The notes below the pieces were generated by a model, which saw nothing but the letters and a program-made list of their open reading frames with translations, was not told where the DNA came from and ran no database searches. This document shows, piece after piece, positions 46,019-55,275 of a DNA stretch of 64,000 nucleotides. The number at the start of each line of letters is the position of its first letter. The first letter of the stretch is position 1. Source of the DNA: Brevibacillus brevis (GTDB lineage Bacteria > Bacillota > Bacilli > Brevibacillales > Brevibacillaceae); NCBI RefSeq assembly GCF_900637055.1, contig NZ_LR134338.1, positions 111,001-175,000 of the forward strand. Direction: 5' to 3'. A program made the position numbers and the translations under genes.

Positions 46019-46768
46019 GTGTCCTCAGATTTGGTGATGGATACTTGCTTGTTGGCAGGCTCGATTATTTTGAAAAACGGTGGAGAGACATACCGGACGG
46101 AAGAGACAATGGCATTGATTGCGAAGGCTGCGGGGATGGATGACGTCAACAGCTCGGCTACGCCTACGAGCATCATCCTGTCCTTCCGTTGCAGTGGATT
46201 AGATCATACAAGAATGGTTCGTACCCCCAAACGTACGACCAACCTCAATAAAATTACGCTCGTGAATGATGTTTCCCGACAGTTTGTCGGTGGGAAAATT
46301 AATTTGGAGCAAGCCTATCGGACACTGCGTGAGATCGATCAGAAAAGGCAGATCTATCCGAAATGGTTGCAGCATCTAGCAGCCGCTACGGCCAGCGGCT
46401 CCTTTTCTATGCTTGCAGGGGGAGATTGGGGCAGTCTGGTTCCTTCTGCGATGGCCGGGTTGATTGTGAATCTGAGTCAGGAATATTTAGAACAGTTTGT
46501 CCGGATGAAGTTTTTTACGGAGTTCTCCGCCGCTTTATTAGGGGGGCTTTTCGCGTTGTTGAGCGTGACGATCTTTCCACAGTTGCATTTAAGCATCATT
46601 ATTATTGGTGCGATGCTTCCGTTGTTTCCGGGGATCGCCATCACCAACTCGCTTCGGGATTTGATGGCTGGTGATTTGGTTGCAGGTGTTTCACGCGGAG
46701 TAGAAGCCATGCTGACAGCTGTCTCCGTAGCGGTAGCCACAGCCATTATTCTTTCGTTTACGAGGTGA
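46019..46768 (+). CDS. Threonine/serine exporter family, larger subunit-like half (ThrE N-terminal type)
   Basis: A 249-residue protein of the DUF1212/ThrE family. A cytosolic N-terminal domain of about 115 residues (LLAGSIILKNGGETYRTEET, LNKITLVNDVSRQFVGGKI) is followed by five hydrophobic segments to the end. ThrE exports threonine and serine; in many Bacillota the protein is split into two genes, as here. It starts with GTG at 46019 and overlaps the next gene's region by a few bases. Confidence 0.85.
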   Translation: MSSDLVMDTCLLAGSIILKNGGETYRTEETMALIAKAAGMDDVNSSATPTSIILSFRCSGLDHTRMVRTPKRTTNLNKITLVNDVSRQFVGGKINLEQAYRTLREIDQKRQIYPKWLQHLAAATASGSFSMLAGGDWGSLVPSAMAGLIVNLSQEYLEQFVRMKFFTEFSAALLGGLFALLSVTIFPQLHLSIIIIGAMLPLFPGIAITNSLRDLMAGDLVAGVSRGVEAMLTAVSVAVATAIILSFTR

Positions 46769-46773
46769 GTACG

Positions 46774-47226
46774 ATGTTGTTACAAGGATTGGCGCTTAGC
46801 TTCGCCTCTTCAGTAGCCTGGTGTGTGCTGTTCAATGTGCCGGTTCGAACAATCGTAGCGGGTGGTTTTGCCGGAGTGGTCGGTTTTCTCGTTTACTCCA
46901 TTCTTCCTATCTACGGTGCAGAGGTCTTGTTGTCGACGTTTGTTTCGGCTGCTGCTGTCTCTTTGCTCAGTCAGCTCTTATCTATTATACTGCGAGTTCC
47001 TTCTACGAATTTTAGCGTCGCGGGCATTATTCCACTGGTACCGGGATCGTTGGCTTACAAAGCCATGCTTGCCTTCGTGAATAATGATTATGTCGGAGGG
47101 ATTACCCAGGCGACCAAGACATTGATGGTGGCCGGCGCGATTGCTTCTGGACTTATATTTGGAATTTCGGTTCTGACGATTTGGAAAGGAGCTCGCTATG
47201 CTGGCAAGCGTGCGCAACGAGATTGA
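46774..47226 (+). CDS. Threonine/serine exporter family, smaller half (DUF3815/ThrE_2 type)
   Basis: A 150-residue membrane protein with about five spans (LALSFASSVAWCVLFNVPVR, FSVAGIIPLVPGSLAYKAML) that pairs with the upstream ThrE-like gene. ATG 46774 follows AGGTGA at five bases; a GTG at 46765 is in frame but too close. Its last 29 bases overlap the tilS start, so the exporter pair and tilS are probably on one transcript. Not present at this place in B. subtilis. Confidence 0.83.
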   Translation: MLLQGLALSFASSVAWCVLFNVPVRTIVAGGFAGVVGFLVYSILPIYGAEVLLSTFVSAAAVSLLSQLLSIILRVPSTNFSVAGIIPLVPGSLAYKAMLAFVNNDYVGGITQATKTLMVAGAIASGLIFGISVLTIWKGARYAGKRAQRD

Positions 47227-48625
47227 GTCCGAGGGGCTTTTGCTTTCAGGTGAGACCATTGTTGTCGGAATTTCCGGCGGCAACGATTCTACCGCACTGT
47301 TGCATATATTGGTTTCTCTCAATAAACAATACCAGTATAATTGGAAGCTGCATGCGGTCCATCTTAACCACGGCTTTCGTGGGGAAGAAGCAAGGCAGGA
47401 CGCGCTCTATGCAGAAGAGCTGTGCCGTGAACTCGGCGTGGCTTTCCATCTGTTTGAGTACGACGTTCCTGCTTATATGGAAAAAACGGGACTGGGCGGG
47501 CAAGAAGCAAGTCGCGACATTCGCTATCGGCTTTATCGAGAGGTAGGTCTGGCGCAAGGAGCGACCAAGCTGGCATTGGCCCATCATGCTGACGATCAAG
47601 TGGAGACAATCCTCTTTCGTTTTGTGCGAGGCAGCAGGTTGCATGGATTGACAGGGATGCCGAAGCGAAGAATGCTTGCGGATTGCCCAATTGAGCTCGT
47701 GCGTCCGCTCTTGCATAAAACGCGTCAAGAACTGGAAGGCTACTGTCGGGAACATCGACTCGCCCCTCGTGAGGATAGTAGCAACCAATCGCGCAAGTAT
47801 ACGCGCAATCTGCTGCGTCTGGATGTCATGCCTTTATTGGAAAAAGTGAATGACAAGTATCGGGAGCATATCTTGGCTACTGCAGAGGCAATCCGGCAGG
47901 ACGAAGCGCTTTTAATGAGGCTGGCGATTGATCAGTTGAAAGAGGTAACGATTGAGAAAAAACCAGAAGCATTTTTGATGGACAATGACAAGTTTCAAAC
48001 TTGTGACGTTGCTTTACAAAGGAGAATGATTACTCTAATATTAAGTTATCTCTCAAAACATACCGAATGGTCTTCGCAACATGTGGAGACCGTTTTGCAC
48101 ATGCTAGGGGGAAGTCGCCCTTCAGCGGAATTGCATTTGCCGAATGACCTGGTAGTCGACCGGGTGTACGAGCGAATCACTTTCCGTCGTAGAAAGCGAC
48201 AGGATCGCATACATACGTATAGTTACGAGCTCGCCGTTCCCGGTGTAACCTGGATCGACGAGAGCAAGGCCACGGTACATATTACTTACCTGGAAGGTCC
48301 CATGGATTGGGAGCGACTCCCGGCGAATGAAGCGGTCTTTGATGCCGATCAGTTGCCAGGATCGCTGTATTTGCGTAACCGAAAACCTGGAGACCGCATC
48401 ACCCTGTTTGGCTCAGCAGATGGAAAGAAGCTAAAGGATTTATTGATTGATGCCAAATTTCCGCGAGCATGGCGTGACAAACTTCCGCTTTTGACGGCGG
48501 GCGATGAGGTGATTTTGGTACCAGGTGTGCGCCGTTCCGCCGTAGCGCCTGTCCATGGACAGACCAGGCGTTTTCTACACGTGCGGGTAGAGTTTGGAGA
48601 AGATTGGCGGGAGGTTTTTTCATGA
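47198..48625 (+). CDS. tilS: tRNA(Ile)-lysidine synthetase
   Basis: Converts C34 of tRNA-Ile(CAU) to lysidine. The PP-loop is [17 protein letters not shown] at about residues 22-38, with [20 protein letters not shown] and [17 protein letters not shown]. The TilS C-terminal domain ([20 protein letters not shown]) completes the 475-residue protein. AAAGGAG precedes the ATG inside the exporter gene. It overlaps hpt by four bases (ATGA), matching the B. subtilis tilS-hprT pair. Confidence 0.95.
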   Translation: MLASVRNEIESEGLLLSGETIVVGISGGNDSTALLHILVSLNKQYQYNWKLHAVHLNHGFRGEEARQDALYAEELCRELGVAFHLFEYDVPAYMEKTGLGGQEASRDIRYRLYREVGLAQGATKLALAHHADDQVETILFRFVRGSRLHGLTGMPKRRMLADCPIELVRPLLHKTRQELEGYCREHRLAPREDSSNQSRKYTRNLLRLDVMPLLEKVNDKYREHILATAEAIRQDEALLMRLAIDQLKEVTIEKKPEAFLMDNDKFQTCDVALQRRMITLILSYLSKHTEWSSQHVETVLHMLGGSRPSAELHLPNDLVVDRVYERITFRRRKRQDRIHTYSYELAVPGVTWIDESKATVHITYLEGPMDWERLPANEAVFDADQLPGSLYLRNRKPGDRITLFGSADGKKLKDLLIDAKFPRAWRDKLPLLTAGDEVILVPGVRRSAVAPVHGQTRRFLHVRVEFGEDWREVFS

Positions 48626-49161
48626 ATCAAGACATCGAGAAGATTTTGCTATCAGAAGAGGATATCGCGGGTAAAGTTCGAGAATTGGGTGAGACGCTGG
48701 CTGCAGAATACAAGGATAAAAATCCATTGGTCATCTGCGTGCTGAAAGGTGCAGTCATTTTCATGGCTGATCTGATCCGTCACATGAACATTCCGTGCGA
48801 AATGGACTTTATGGCAGTTTCCAGCTACGGAAGTGGAACAGAGTCCTCTGGCATGGTGAAAATCTTGAAGGATCTCGATACATCTGTGCAAAACAGACAC
48901 GTACTGGTTGTAGAAGACATCATGGACAGTGGACTGACGCTGAGCCGCTTGGTAGAGCTGTTGCGTCATCGGGAAGCTGCTTCTGTAAAAGTGGTGACTC
49001 TCTTGAACAAACCAGAGCGTCGCAAGGTGGATATTTCACCGGATTACAAGGGTTACGATGTTCCAGACGAATTCGTTGTGGGATACGGCTTGGACTATGC
49101 CGAGCACTACCGTAATCTGCCGTATATCGGTGTATTGAAGCCTGAGGTCTACACGAAGTAG
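48622..49161 (+). CDS. hpt: Hypoxanthine phosphoribosyltransferase
   Basis: Purine salvage enzyme converting hypoxanthine or guanine and PRPP to IMP or GMP. The PRPP loop is [17 protein letters not shown]; the N-terminal [18 protein letters not shown] and C-terminal [20 protein letters not shown] are typical. It has 179 residues. ATG 48622 follows GGGAGG and overlaps the tilS stop; six upstream codons in frame are not needed. Confidence 0.96.
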   Translation: MNQDIEKILLSEEDIAGKVRELGETLAAEYKDKNPLVICVLKGAVIFMADLIRHMNIPCEMDFMAVSSYGSGTESSGMVKILKDLDTSVQNRHVLVVEDIMDSGLTLSRLVELLRHREAASVKVVTLLNKPERRKVDISPDYKGYDVPDEFVVGYGLDYAEHYRNLPYIGVLKPEVYTK

Positions 49162-49230
49162 GTTTGTTGTGGAGACCGTACTTTCTATGATAAAATGTGA
49201 AAAGTGTCTGTTCGTGAGAGGAGGTAAGGA

Positions 49231-51177
49231 ATGAATCGCTTTTTTCGTAATACCGGGTTCTACCTACTGATTTTTCTTGTCACGGTCGGGATCGTGAATT
49301 TCATCCTCTCCGGTACTGATAAGGTTGGGAAACTTACATATCAGGAATTCCGGGTACAGCTAAAAGCTGACAACGTCACTGAGTTGGCGCTTCGACCAGA
49401 GAATGGTACTTATAGGGTCGAGGGTACGTTGGCAAAAGCTATTCCGGGACAGGAAAGCAACAAATTTTTTACCAATGTTCCTTTGTATGACTCAGATGTT
49501 GTTAAGCTAGTCGAAGAGAAAATCGATGCACAAAAGATGAAAAATGTAGTTGTCAATCCTGCCGAGGGTAACAGCATTTGGCTCACGTTCTTGACCTCTA
49601 TCATTCCTTTTGTCATCATCTTCATCCTGTTTTTCTTTCTTCTCAACAATGCCCAAGGTGGCGGAAGCCGAGTAATGAACTTCGGTAAAAGCCGCGCGAA
49701 GCTTTACAATGAAGAAAAGAAACGCGTTACCTTTGACGACGTAGCAGGAGCGGACGAAGAAAAGGCTGAGCTGGAGGAAGTCGTTGATTTCCTAAAAGAC
49801 AACCGCAAGTTCAATGCGGTTGGCGCTCGTATTCCAAAAGGGGTACTGCTCGTAGGTCCTCCGGGTACAGGTAAAACCTTGCTCGCTCGCGCTGTTGCAG
49901 GCGAAGCTGGTGTGCCATTCTTCAGTATCTCCGGTTCTGACTTCGTGGAAATGTTCGTTGGGGTGGGTGCATCCCGCGTACGTGACCTGTTTGAAAATGC
50001 GAAGAAAAATGCTCCTTGCATTATCTTTATTGACGAGATTGACGCCGTGGGTCGTCAACGCGGAGCTGGACTCGGCGGCGGCCACGACGAACGCGAGCAA
50101 ACTCTCAACCAGTTGCTCGTAGAGATGGACGGTTTTGGTGGAAACGAAGGGATCATCATGATCGCTGCGACCAACCGACCTGACATTCTCGACCCAGCTC
50201 TCTTGCGTCCGGGACGTTTTGACCGTCAAATTACCGTTGATCGTCCTGATATCAAAGGCCGTGAAGCGGTGCTCAAGGTTCATGCCCGCAACAAGCCGAT
50301 TGGCGAAGACGTGAAGCTGGACGTGATTGCTCGTGGTACATCGGGCTTCACGGGTGCAGACTTGGAGAACTTGCTGAATGAAGCGGCTCTTTTGACTGCC
50401 CGCAGAAACAAAAAGCAAATCACGATGACGGAAGTAGATGAAGCGATTGACCGCGTGATTGCAGGTCCAGCGAAGAAGTCTCGCGTAGTGAGCGAAGACG
50501 AACGCCGTCTGGTTGCCTTCCACGAAGCCGGTCATACGATCATCGGATACCACTTGAGAAATGCAGAAATGGTACATAAGGTAACAATCATTCCGCGCGG
50601 CCAAGCTGGCGGATACACCGTGATGCTGCCGAAAGAAGACCGTTTCTTTGCTACCAAACAAGACCTGCTCGACAAAATCGTTGGTCTGTTGGGTGGACGT
50701 GTTGCGGAAGAATTGGTGCTCGGGGATATTAGTACCGGAGCGCATAATGACTTCCAGCGCGCGACTGCTATTGCTCGCAGCATGATTACCGAATACGGAA
50801 TGAGCAAGCTCGGACCGATGCAGTTCGGTAAGAGTCAAGGACAGGTATTCCTGGGCCGTGACTATGGCAATGAGCGTAACTACTCCGATAAGATTGCCTA
50901 CGAGATCGATCTCGAAATGCAAAATATTATCAACGAGTGCTACGCAAAATGTACAGAATTGCTGACGACGCACCGTGATCAGCTCGATCTGATTGCGAAC
51001 ACGCTGCTCCGTGTAGAGACTCTCGACGCTGAGCAGATCAAGCAATTGATCGAAACAGGTAAAATGGATAACGATCCAGATGCAAATAAAGATGTGGTCG
51101 TGAACATTCAACCGAAGCTGGAAGAAGTAAAAGAAGAACCAAAGCAAGAAGATACAAACGAAGAACCGAAACAATAA
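49231..51177 (+). CDS. ftsH: ATP-dependent zinc metalloprotease FtsH
   Basis: Membrane AAA+ protease that degrades misfolded membrane proteins and regulators such as Spo0E-type and Spo0M factors. Two N-terminal spans (about 7-25 and 117-137) flank an extracellular domain. Walker A GPPGTGKT lies near 209, followed by FIDEIDAVG, the [22 protein letters not shown], and the zinc site HEAGH near 431. The tail is Glu/Lys-rich. It has 648 residues and lies 69 bases after hpt. Confidence 0.97.
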   Translation: MNRFFRNTGFYLLIFLVTVGIVNFILSGTDKVGKLTYQEFRVQLKADNVTELALRPENGTYRVEGTLAKAIPGQESNKFFTNVPLYDSDVVKLVEEKIDAQKMKNVVVNPAEGNSIWLTFLTSIIPFVIIFILFFFLLNNAQGGGSRVMNFGKSRAKLYNEEKKRVTFDDVAGADEEKAELEEVVDFLKDNRKFNAVGARIPKGVLLVGPPGTGKTLLARAVAGEAGVPFFSISGSDFVEMFVGVGASRVRDLFENAKKNAPCIIFIDEIDAVGRQRGAGLGGGHDEREQTLNQLLVEMDGFGGNEGIIMIAATNRPDILDPALLRPGRFDRQITVDRPDIKGREAVLKVHARNKPIGEDVKLDVIARGTSGFTGADLENLLNEAALLTARRNKKQITMTEVDEAIDRVIAGPAKKSRVVSEDERRLVAFHEAGHTIIGYHLRNAEMVHKVTIIPRGQAGGYTVMLPKEDRFFATKQDLLDKIVGLLGGRVAEELVLGDISTGAHNDFQRATAIARSMITEYGMSKLGPMQFGKSQGQVFLGRDYGNERNYSDKIAYEIDLEMQNIINECYAKCTELLTTHRDQLDLIANTLLRVETLDAEQIKQLIETGKMDNDPDANKDVVVNIQPKLEEVKEEPKQEDTNEEPKQ

Positions 51178-51202
51178 GGGGCGCCTCAGGTGCCCTTTTT
51201 TG
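51178..51202 (+). terminator. Terminator after ftsH
   Basis: GGGCGCC and GGTGCCC (one wobble) around TCA, followed by TTTTTT. Confidence 0.85.
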
Positions 51203-51261
51203 CAATATCGGAAAGTATTAGGTTAAATTTTTAAAAGGTATCGATGAACAATAAAGCTAGT

Positions 51262-51472
51262 GAGAAGAAAAAGCACAGGGCTCGTAGACCTTGACAACGC
51301 CAGCCCAGTCGGAACTTTAAAAAGGGGACCACGCTTGTCGAACACTTCTTCCTTGAGAAACTTCCGCCCGTAGGGTGGCTTTGGCTCGACGGTCCCCTTT
51401 TTAAAGTGAAGACGGCCAGTGAATCCCCCTGCTGGCGTGTCAGAGTCGAAGAAACCTGTGCTTTTTCTTCTC
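51262..51472. repeat. Nested inverted repeats, possible structured RNA or MITE
   Basis: Three long helices nest in 211 bases. Outer: GAGAAGAAAAAGCACAGG (51262-51279) with CCTGTGCTTTTTCTTCTC (51455-51472), 18 perfect pairs. Middle: TGACA-A-CGCCAGC (51292-51304) with GCTGGCGTGTCA (51431-51442), one bulged A. Inner: ACTTTAAAAAGGGGACC (51314-51330) with GGTCCCCTTTTTAAAGT (51391-51407), 17 perfect pairs, capped by GTCGA/TCGAC and CCGCCC/GGGTGG. The outer stem extends by TAGTG (51258-51262 side) with CACTA (51476-51480). No family motif I know is present. Confidence 0.75.
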
Positions 51473-51524
51473 CTCCACTATGTTGACTCAAAGGCAAATC
51501 CAATGCGAATGAGAGGGATAGGAT

Positions 51525-52394
51525 ATGTTGCTAACACCAGGCATGGCTGCATTTGACATGGATGGAACCTTACTGACTCACGATTCAAAGCTTACAGAAG
51601 GAACGAAAGAAGCACTACGCCAATTGCAACAACAAGGCTGCAAACTCGTTTTGTCTACGGGCAGGATGTATGGCTCCGCTCAAATTCCGATCGATTCCTT
51701 TCCTTTTGACGGCTATGTCTGTAGCAATGGGGGCGCTGTATTCGAAGGTGACGGCACGCTGGTCCGTCGATGGCTCCTTCCTACCGAGATGGTAATTGGT
51801 GCGATCCATGCACTGGGGCAAGAAACGATTTATTATGAGCTACATGATACCAACAGCAATCGCTGGATGATCAAAGAAGACCGTGAACGTTTGGAAGCGA
51901 CCATCAGTGAGGACGCGTCTGTGGAAGGGTTCTCGATCTTGAATTTTCCATACTACAGGCTTGCTCGCGTAGAGCCATTGGCAGAGATGCTGGAAAAGGT
52001 GGAGTCCGGGGAAGTAGAAATCGTCAAGTTTTTCATCTGGCATCATGACCCGGAGCGTTTGGAGTGGGTGAAAGAGAAGCTAAAGCCTTGGAGCGAGCAA
52101 GTGACCATCACTTCATCCGGAAAGCAGAATGTCGAAGTAATTCCTCAAGGAGTTTCCAAATGGGAAGGGCTTCAATACTTCTGTGAGAAGTGGGGAATCT
52201 CCCCAGAAAAAGTAATGGCATTTGGCGATGCAGAAAACGATCGTGAGGCGTTAACGGGCGCAGGATATTCCGTTGCAATGGAAAACGCTTCTGACGAGAT
52301 CAAGCAGGTGGCCAAATATATCGCCCCACACCATAATGAGGAAGGCGTTGCCCGATTTATTCGGGAGCGCGTTCTTGGAGAGAAAGGCGAGTAA
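51525..52394 (+). CDS. Cof-type HAD-IIB phosphatase
   Basis: A 289-residue HAD hydrolase: FDMDGTLL near residue 10 (nucleophile aspartate), LSTGRMYGS (motif II), a type IIB cap domain around 85-200, and MAFGDAENDREALTGAGYSV (motif IV). Such enzymes dephosphorylate sugar phosphates or cofactors such as PLP and FMN; the substrate is not predictable here. ATG follows GAGAGGGATAGGAT. The gene follows the nested repeat by about 50 bases and ends at the terminator 52401-52445. Confidence 0.88.
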   Translation: MLLTPGMAAFDMDGTLLTHDSKLTEGTKEALRQLQQQGCKLVLSTGRMYGSAQIPIDSFPFDGYVCSNGGAVFEGDGTLVRRWLLPTEMVIGAIHALGQETIYYELHDTNSNRWMIKEDRERLEATISEDASVEGFSILNFPYYRLARVEPLAEMLEKVESGEVEIVKFFIWHHDPERLEWVKEKLKPWSEQVTITSSGKQNVEVIPQGVSKWEGLQYFCEKWGISPEKVMAFGDAENDREALTGAGYSVAMENASDEIKQVAKYIAPHHNEEGVARFIRERVLGEKGE

Positions 52395-52400
52395 GAAAAT

Positions 52401-52446
52401 GAAAAAGCAGAAGCTGCGTCTGTACAGGCCTGTTTCTGCTTTTTCG
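52401..52446 (+). terminator. Terminator after the HAD gene
   Basis: GAAAAAGCAGAA (52401-52412) pairs with TTCTGCTTTTTC (52434-52445) around a 21-base loop. Confidence 0.75.
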
Positions 52447-52462
52447 TTCAAAATGTACCACG

Positions 52463-52491
52463 TTGACAAGGTGAGGTTATACGCTTACAAT
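52463..52491 (+). promoter_or_regulatory. Sigma-A promoter of nadA
   Basis: TTGACA (52463-52468) and TACAAT (52486-52491) with a 17-base spacer, about 40 bases before the nadA ATG. Confidence 0.85.
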
Positions 52492-52530
52492 GACCGTAAA
52501 TTATGACACCACCGTAGGGGGATTTTTTCC

Positions 52531-53475
52531 ATGGACGCTTTAGCGTTAGAAAAAAAAGCCCAGCGCAACGCTGAGTTACGTGAACGACTGCTGCAGTTGA
52601 AGAAAGAGCGTAATGCCATCATTCTTGCTCACTTTTACCAACGTCCCGAGATTCAGGAGGTCGCTGACTTCATTGGAGATTCCTTTGGGTTGGCGCAAAA
52701 AGCGAAAGAAACGGATGCTGATGTGATTTTGTTCTGTGGGGTTCATTTTATGGGAGAAAGTGCAAAAATTCTCAATCCCCAAAAGACCGTCATTATTCCC
52801 GACGAACGGGCTGGCTGTCCGATGGCGGACATGGTGAACGTAGACGGGCTCCGCAAGCTCAAAGCACAGCATCCAAATGCAAAAGTAGTGGCTTACATCA
52901 ATACTTCTGCGGATGTCAAAGCAGAAACTTACATCTGCTGTACCTCGTCCAACGCGAAGCGCGTGATCGAGTCGATCGACAGCGATGAGATCATTTGGGT
53001 GCCGGACAAAAACCTCGGCCACTATGTATCCCAATTCACGGACAAGAAGATGATCATTTGGGAAGGGTACTGCAACACGCATGACCAACTGTCTGTAGAA
53101 GACATCATGACGTTGAAGCAGCAGCACCCGGAAGCTGTGGTTGTCGTTCATCCGGAGTGCCGCCCAGAAGTGGTGTCCCTGGCTGACTACGTTGGTTCCA
53201 CGACCGGAATTTTGAAATACTGCCGTGAGTCTTCGCACAAGGAATTTATTATCGGAACGGAAGACGGCACACGCTACATGCTGGAAAAGGACAGCCCGGA
53301 CAAAACGTTCATTTTCGCTTCCAAGTACCTCGTTTGCCCGAATATGAAGGTGAACAACCTGAAGAAATGCGTAGAGGCGCTGGAGAATATGAAACCGGAG
53401 ATTTTTGTGTCGAAGGATGTTGCTGATGCGGCTCGTGCTTCCCTGGAGCGCATGCTTGCGGTAGCGCCTGCTTAA
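52531..53475 (+). CDS. nadA: Quinolinate synthase A
   Basis: A 4Fe-4S enzyme that condenses iminoaspartate with dihydroxyacetone phosphate to quinolinate in NAD synthesis. Cluster cysteines appear in LFCGVHFMGE, YICCTSSN and YLVCPNMK regions; substrate residues lie in AHFYQRPEIQEVADFIGDS and VHPECRPEVV. It has 314 residues. Its partners nadB and nadC are 5.8 kb away at 59.3-61.8 kb, separated by a zinc and regulatory block. Confidence 0.95.
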   Translation: MDALALEKKAQRNAELRERLLQLKKERNAIILAHFYQRPEIQEVADFIGDSFGLAQKAKETDADVILFCGVHFMGESAKILNPQKTVIIPDERAGCPMADMVNVDGLRKLKAQHPNAKVVAYINTSADVKAETYICCTSSNAKRVIESIDSDEIIWVPDKNLGHYVSQFTDKKMIIWEGYCNTHDQLSVEDIMTLKQQHPEAVVVVHPECRPEVVSLADYVGSTTGILKYCRESSHKEFIIGTEDGTRYMLEKDSPDKTFIFASKYLVCPNMKVNNLKKCVEALENMKPEIFVSKDVADAARASLERMLAVAPA

Positions 53476-53495
53476 GGGGCAGTCTAATCAAATGC

Positions 53496-53536
53496 AAAAA
53501 GGGAGTAGAGCGCAGGGGCTTTACTCCCTTTTTCTA
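53496..53536. terminator. Bidirectional terminator between nadA and the convergent SEDS gene
   Basis: AAAAAGGGAGTA (53496-53507) and TACTCCCTTTTT (53522-53533). T runs exist in both directions. Confidence 0.9.
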
Positions 53537-54832
53537 TTAGGAGGCTTTGGTCAAGGGCTGGATGTCTTTTCGTCGGTAAATGTTCAGGACGAGTCCCATC
53601 AAGGCCATTTGAAGGATGAGTTGCGCATTTCCATAACTTACAAATGGAAGAGTTACACTTGTTGGAGGTACCAAGCCGAGTGACATGAAAATACTCCAAA
53701 AATATGGGGTGAAAAAGAGTGTCATTATGCCAATTAACAGCATGGAACCGTACAAATCCTTAACCTGTCTAATGGTACGAATTAAGCGAGCCAATAACAC
53801 AATGCCTAAGATAAAAAAGACTGTTCCAGCCACTAATCCTAAGGTGTGGACCAGATAAACAAAAATATAGTCAGATTCAAGTACTGGAACAGTATTTAAG
53901 GTGGAGCCAAAGCCATGCCCCCATAATCCTGCTGATTGGATGGCTTTCATGGATTGAATAATTATTGGATAGCCTTTTCCGTTTGGATCCAAGTATGGGT
54001 TTAAGTAATAAGTAATACGATCCAGTTCGTATGGTTTCGCAAACATATAATACTTGGCAACAAGAATAGTAAGCGATATGCCTAGGAAGCTCAAAACAGT
54101 AGGCCATTTGGTTCGAGACGAAATCAAAAGTGTGACGTAGCCGATCAAATACAACAGAACGGCAAAAGCGCGACCTCCTAATAAAAGAAGCAGTAATGGG
54201 GGGAGGAAGTAGGCTAAAGCTTTTACTATTGTAAACCGTCCGTTTTCCTTCCACTCGGTGAAAAATCCCGCGATAGCGACGATGAGCAGGAACGGGCTTA
54301 TATAGATTACGTCGAGCGCTGCAACCCTGATATCTAAATAAGGGATACCATTTATCGGTTCCCCGAAAGCCAGCGTAAAAAGTAATAAGAGTAGCGTAAA
54401 GAAATACAAAAGTCGGCTGTAGCGCTTCAATTTACTGTAATCAGAGAAGAGAATCGCCACCAAAGCGACAGTGCCGATCAAAATACCATTGACCTGCCTT
54501 TCCAGCAAATTTCGTTCGTCTTGCGCCATTTGGAGGGAATACAATATCAACAGGCCTACTCCGAGCAGGATTCCGATGATGGCAAGTATGCCCCACTCCA
54601 TCCGCGGCTTGTGCGCCTGATGCAGATGTCGCCCTACATCAACAGGATCACCCATCTCCGCAATGGCAATCCGAGTCGCTTCTTCATCCCCGTACCCAGC
54701 CTCACGATAATCCTCGATTTTTTCTGCGAAATGATTCTCCAACTCCAGCGTAATCGCTGCATGAACCTCTTTGTTTTTGATCTGATCGCAAACTTCTTTT
54801 ATGTAATGGGCAGTTCGCTTGTTCCCATTCAT
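53537..54832 (-). CDS. FtsW/RodA/SpoVE-family (SEDS) protein with N-terminal HAAS/permease-prefix domain
   Basis: A 431-residue protein. Residues 1-75 form a soluble helical domain (LELENHFAEKIEDYREAGYG, ATRIAIAEMGDPVDVGRHLH) of the HAAS/DUF1700-like kind usually encoded beside PadR regulators. Residues 80-420 carry about ten membrane spans with SEDS signatures: LNPYLDPNGKGYPIIIQSMK, GLWGHGFGS, ESDYIFVYLVHTLGL and PPTSVTLPFVSYGNAQL. SEDS proteins are peptidoglycan glycosyltransferases; whether this one is active is unknown. It overlaps the padR gene by four bases. Confidence 0.85.
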   Translation of the reverse strand: MNGNKRTAHYIKEVCDQIKNKEVHAAITLELENHFAEKIEDYREAGYGDEEATRIAIAEMGDPVDVGRHLHQAHKPRMEWGILAIIGILLGVGLLILYSLQMAQDERNLLERQVNGILIGTVALVAILFSDYSKLKRYSRLLYFFTLLLLLFTLAFGEPINGIPYLDIRVAALDVIYISPFLLIVAIAGFFTEWKENGRFTIVKALAYFLPPLLLLLLGGRAFAVLLYLIGYVTLLISSRTKWPTVLSFLGISLTILVAKYYMFAKPYELDRITYYLNPYLDPNGKGYPIIIQSMKAIQSAGLWGHGFGSTLNTVPVLESDYIFVYLVHTLGLVAGTVFFILGIVLLARLIRTIRQVKDLYGSMLLIGIMTLFFTPYFWSIFMSLGLVPPTSVTLPFVSYGNAQLILQMALMGLVLNIYRRKDIQPLTKAS

Positions 54833-55164
54833 GTAGCCTGCCCTCCCAGCACGGAGTCAACAGCGGTACGAAAAGATTCCCACTCCTGTTTCTTTTCTTT
54901 CAGATGTTTCTTGCCTTCGCGGGTGATTTGATAATATTTGCGTTTTCGCTCTCCTTCACCTTCGCTCCAAAACGCCTCAACCTTTCCTTCAGACTCAAGG
55001 GTATGAAGAATGGGATAGAGGGTGCCTTCCTTAAGAGACAGCACACCGTTCGAGCTTGTTTCCATCGTTTTGATCATCTCATAGCCGTACATCGCCTTTT
55101 GTTCCAGCAAGGTAAGAATGAGAATGACCGTACTGCCTTTCATCAACTCTTTGTTGATTGCCAT
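54829..55164 (-). CDS. PadR-family transcriptional regulator
   Basis: A 111-residue winged-helix repressor with KGSTVILILTLLEQKAMYGY, LSLKEGTLYPILHTLESEGK and RKYYQITREGKKHL, the PadR signature. ATG 55164 follows GGAGGTAGCT. It is the first gene of a two-gene unit with the HAAS-SEDS protein (ATGA overlap). PadR regulators paired with HAAS-domain membrane proteins commonly autoregulate; the effector is unknown. A TTCGA-N4-TCGAA palindrome lies in its promoter region. Confidence 0.92.
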   Translation of the reverse strand: MAINKELMKGSTVILILTLLEQKAMYGYEMIKTMETSSNGVLSLKEGTLYPILHTLESEGKVEAFWSEGEGERKRKYYQITREGKKHLKEKKQEWESFRTAVDSVLGGQAT

Positions 55165-55187
55165 AGCTACCTCCTTATACCTCGGAT

Positions 55188-55201
55188 TTCGATACCTCGA
55201 A
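55188..55201. promoter_or_regulatory. Palindrome in the padR promoter region
   Basis: TTCGATACCTCGAA has perfect five-base arms, 24 bases upstream of the padR ATG, and ATACCTCG occurs twice nearby. A candidate operator for the PadR protein. Confidence 0.4.
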
Positions 55202-55229
55202 TATCTATGTATCATTCTATTCCATAAAA

Positions 55230-55265
55230 GAGAAAAAAACAAGACTTCCTCATCGGGAAGTCTTG
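55230..55265 (-). terminator. Terminator of the PCYCGC lipoprotein gene
   Basis: Read on the minus strand, ACAAGACTTCCC and GGAAGTCTTGT form the hairpin (55265-55239), followed by a run of seven Ts. Confidence 0.88.
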
Positions 55266-55275
55266 TTATATGTGT

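Noticed and set aside
49792..51174. 460-residue minus-strand open frame inside ftsH
   Set aside because: Shadow of the strongly conserved ftsH codons; no start signals and no recognisable family.
51262..51472. Nested repeat as a known riboswitch or SRP/6S RNA
   Set aside because: None of the conserved core sequences of the T-box, glmS, lysine, cobalamin, c-di-AMP, SRP or 6S families could be found by eye.
51231..51503. 90-residue minus-strand frame over the nested repeat
   Set aside because: The inverted-repeat structure explains the sequence; the frame has no ribosome site and a low-quality composition.
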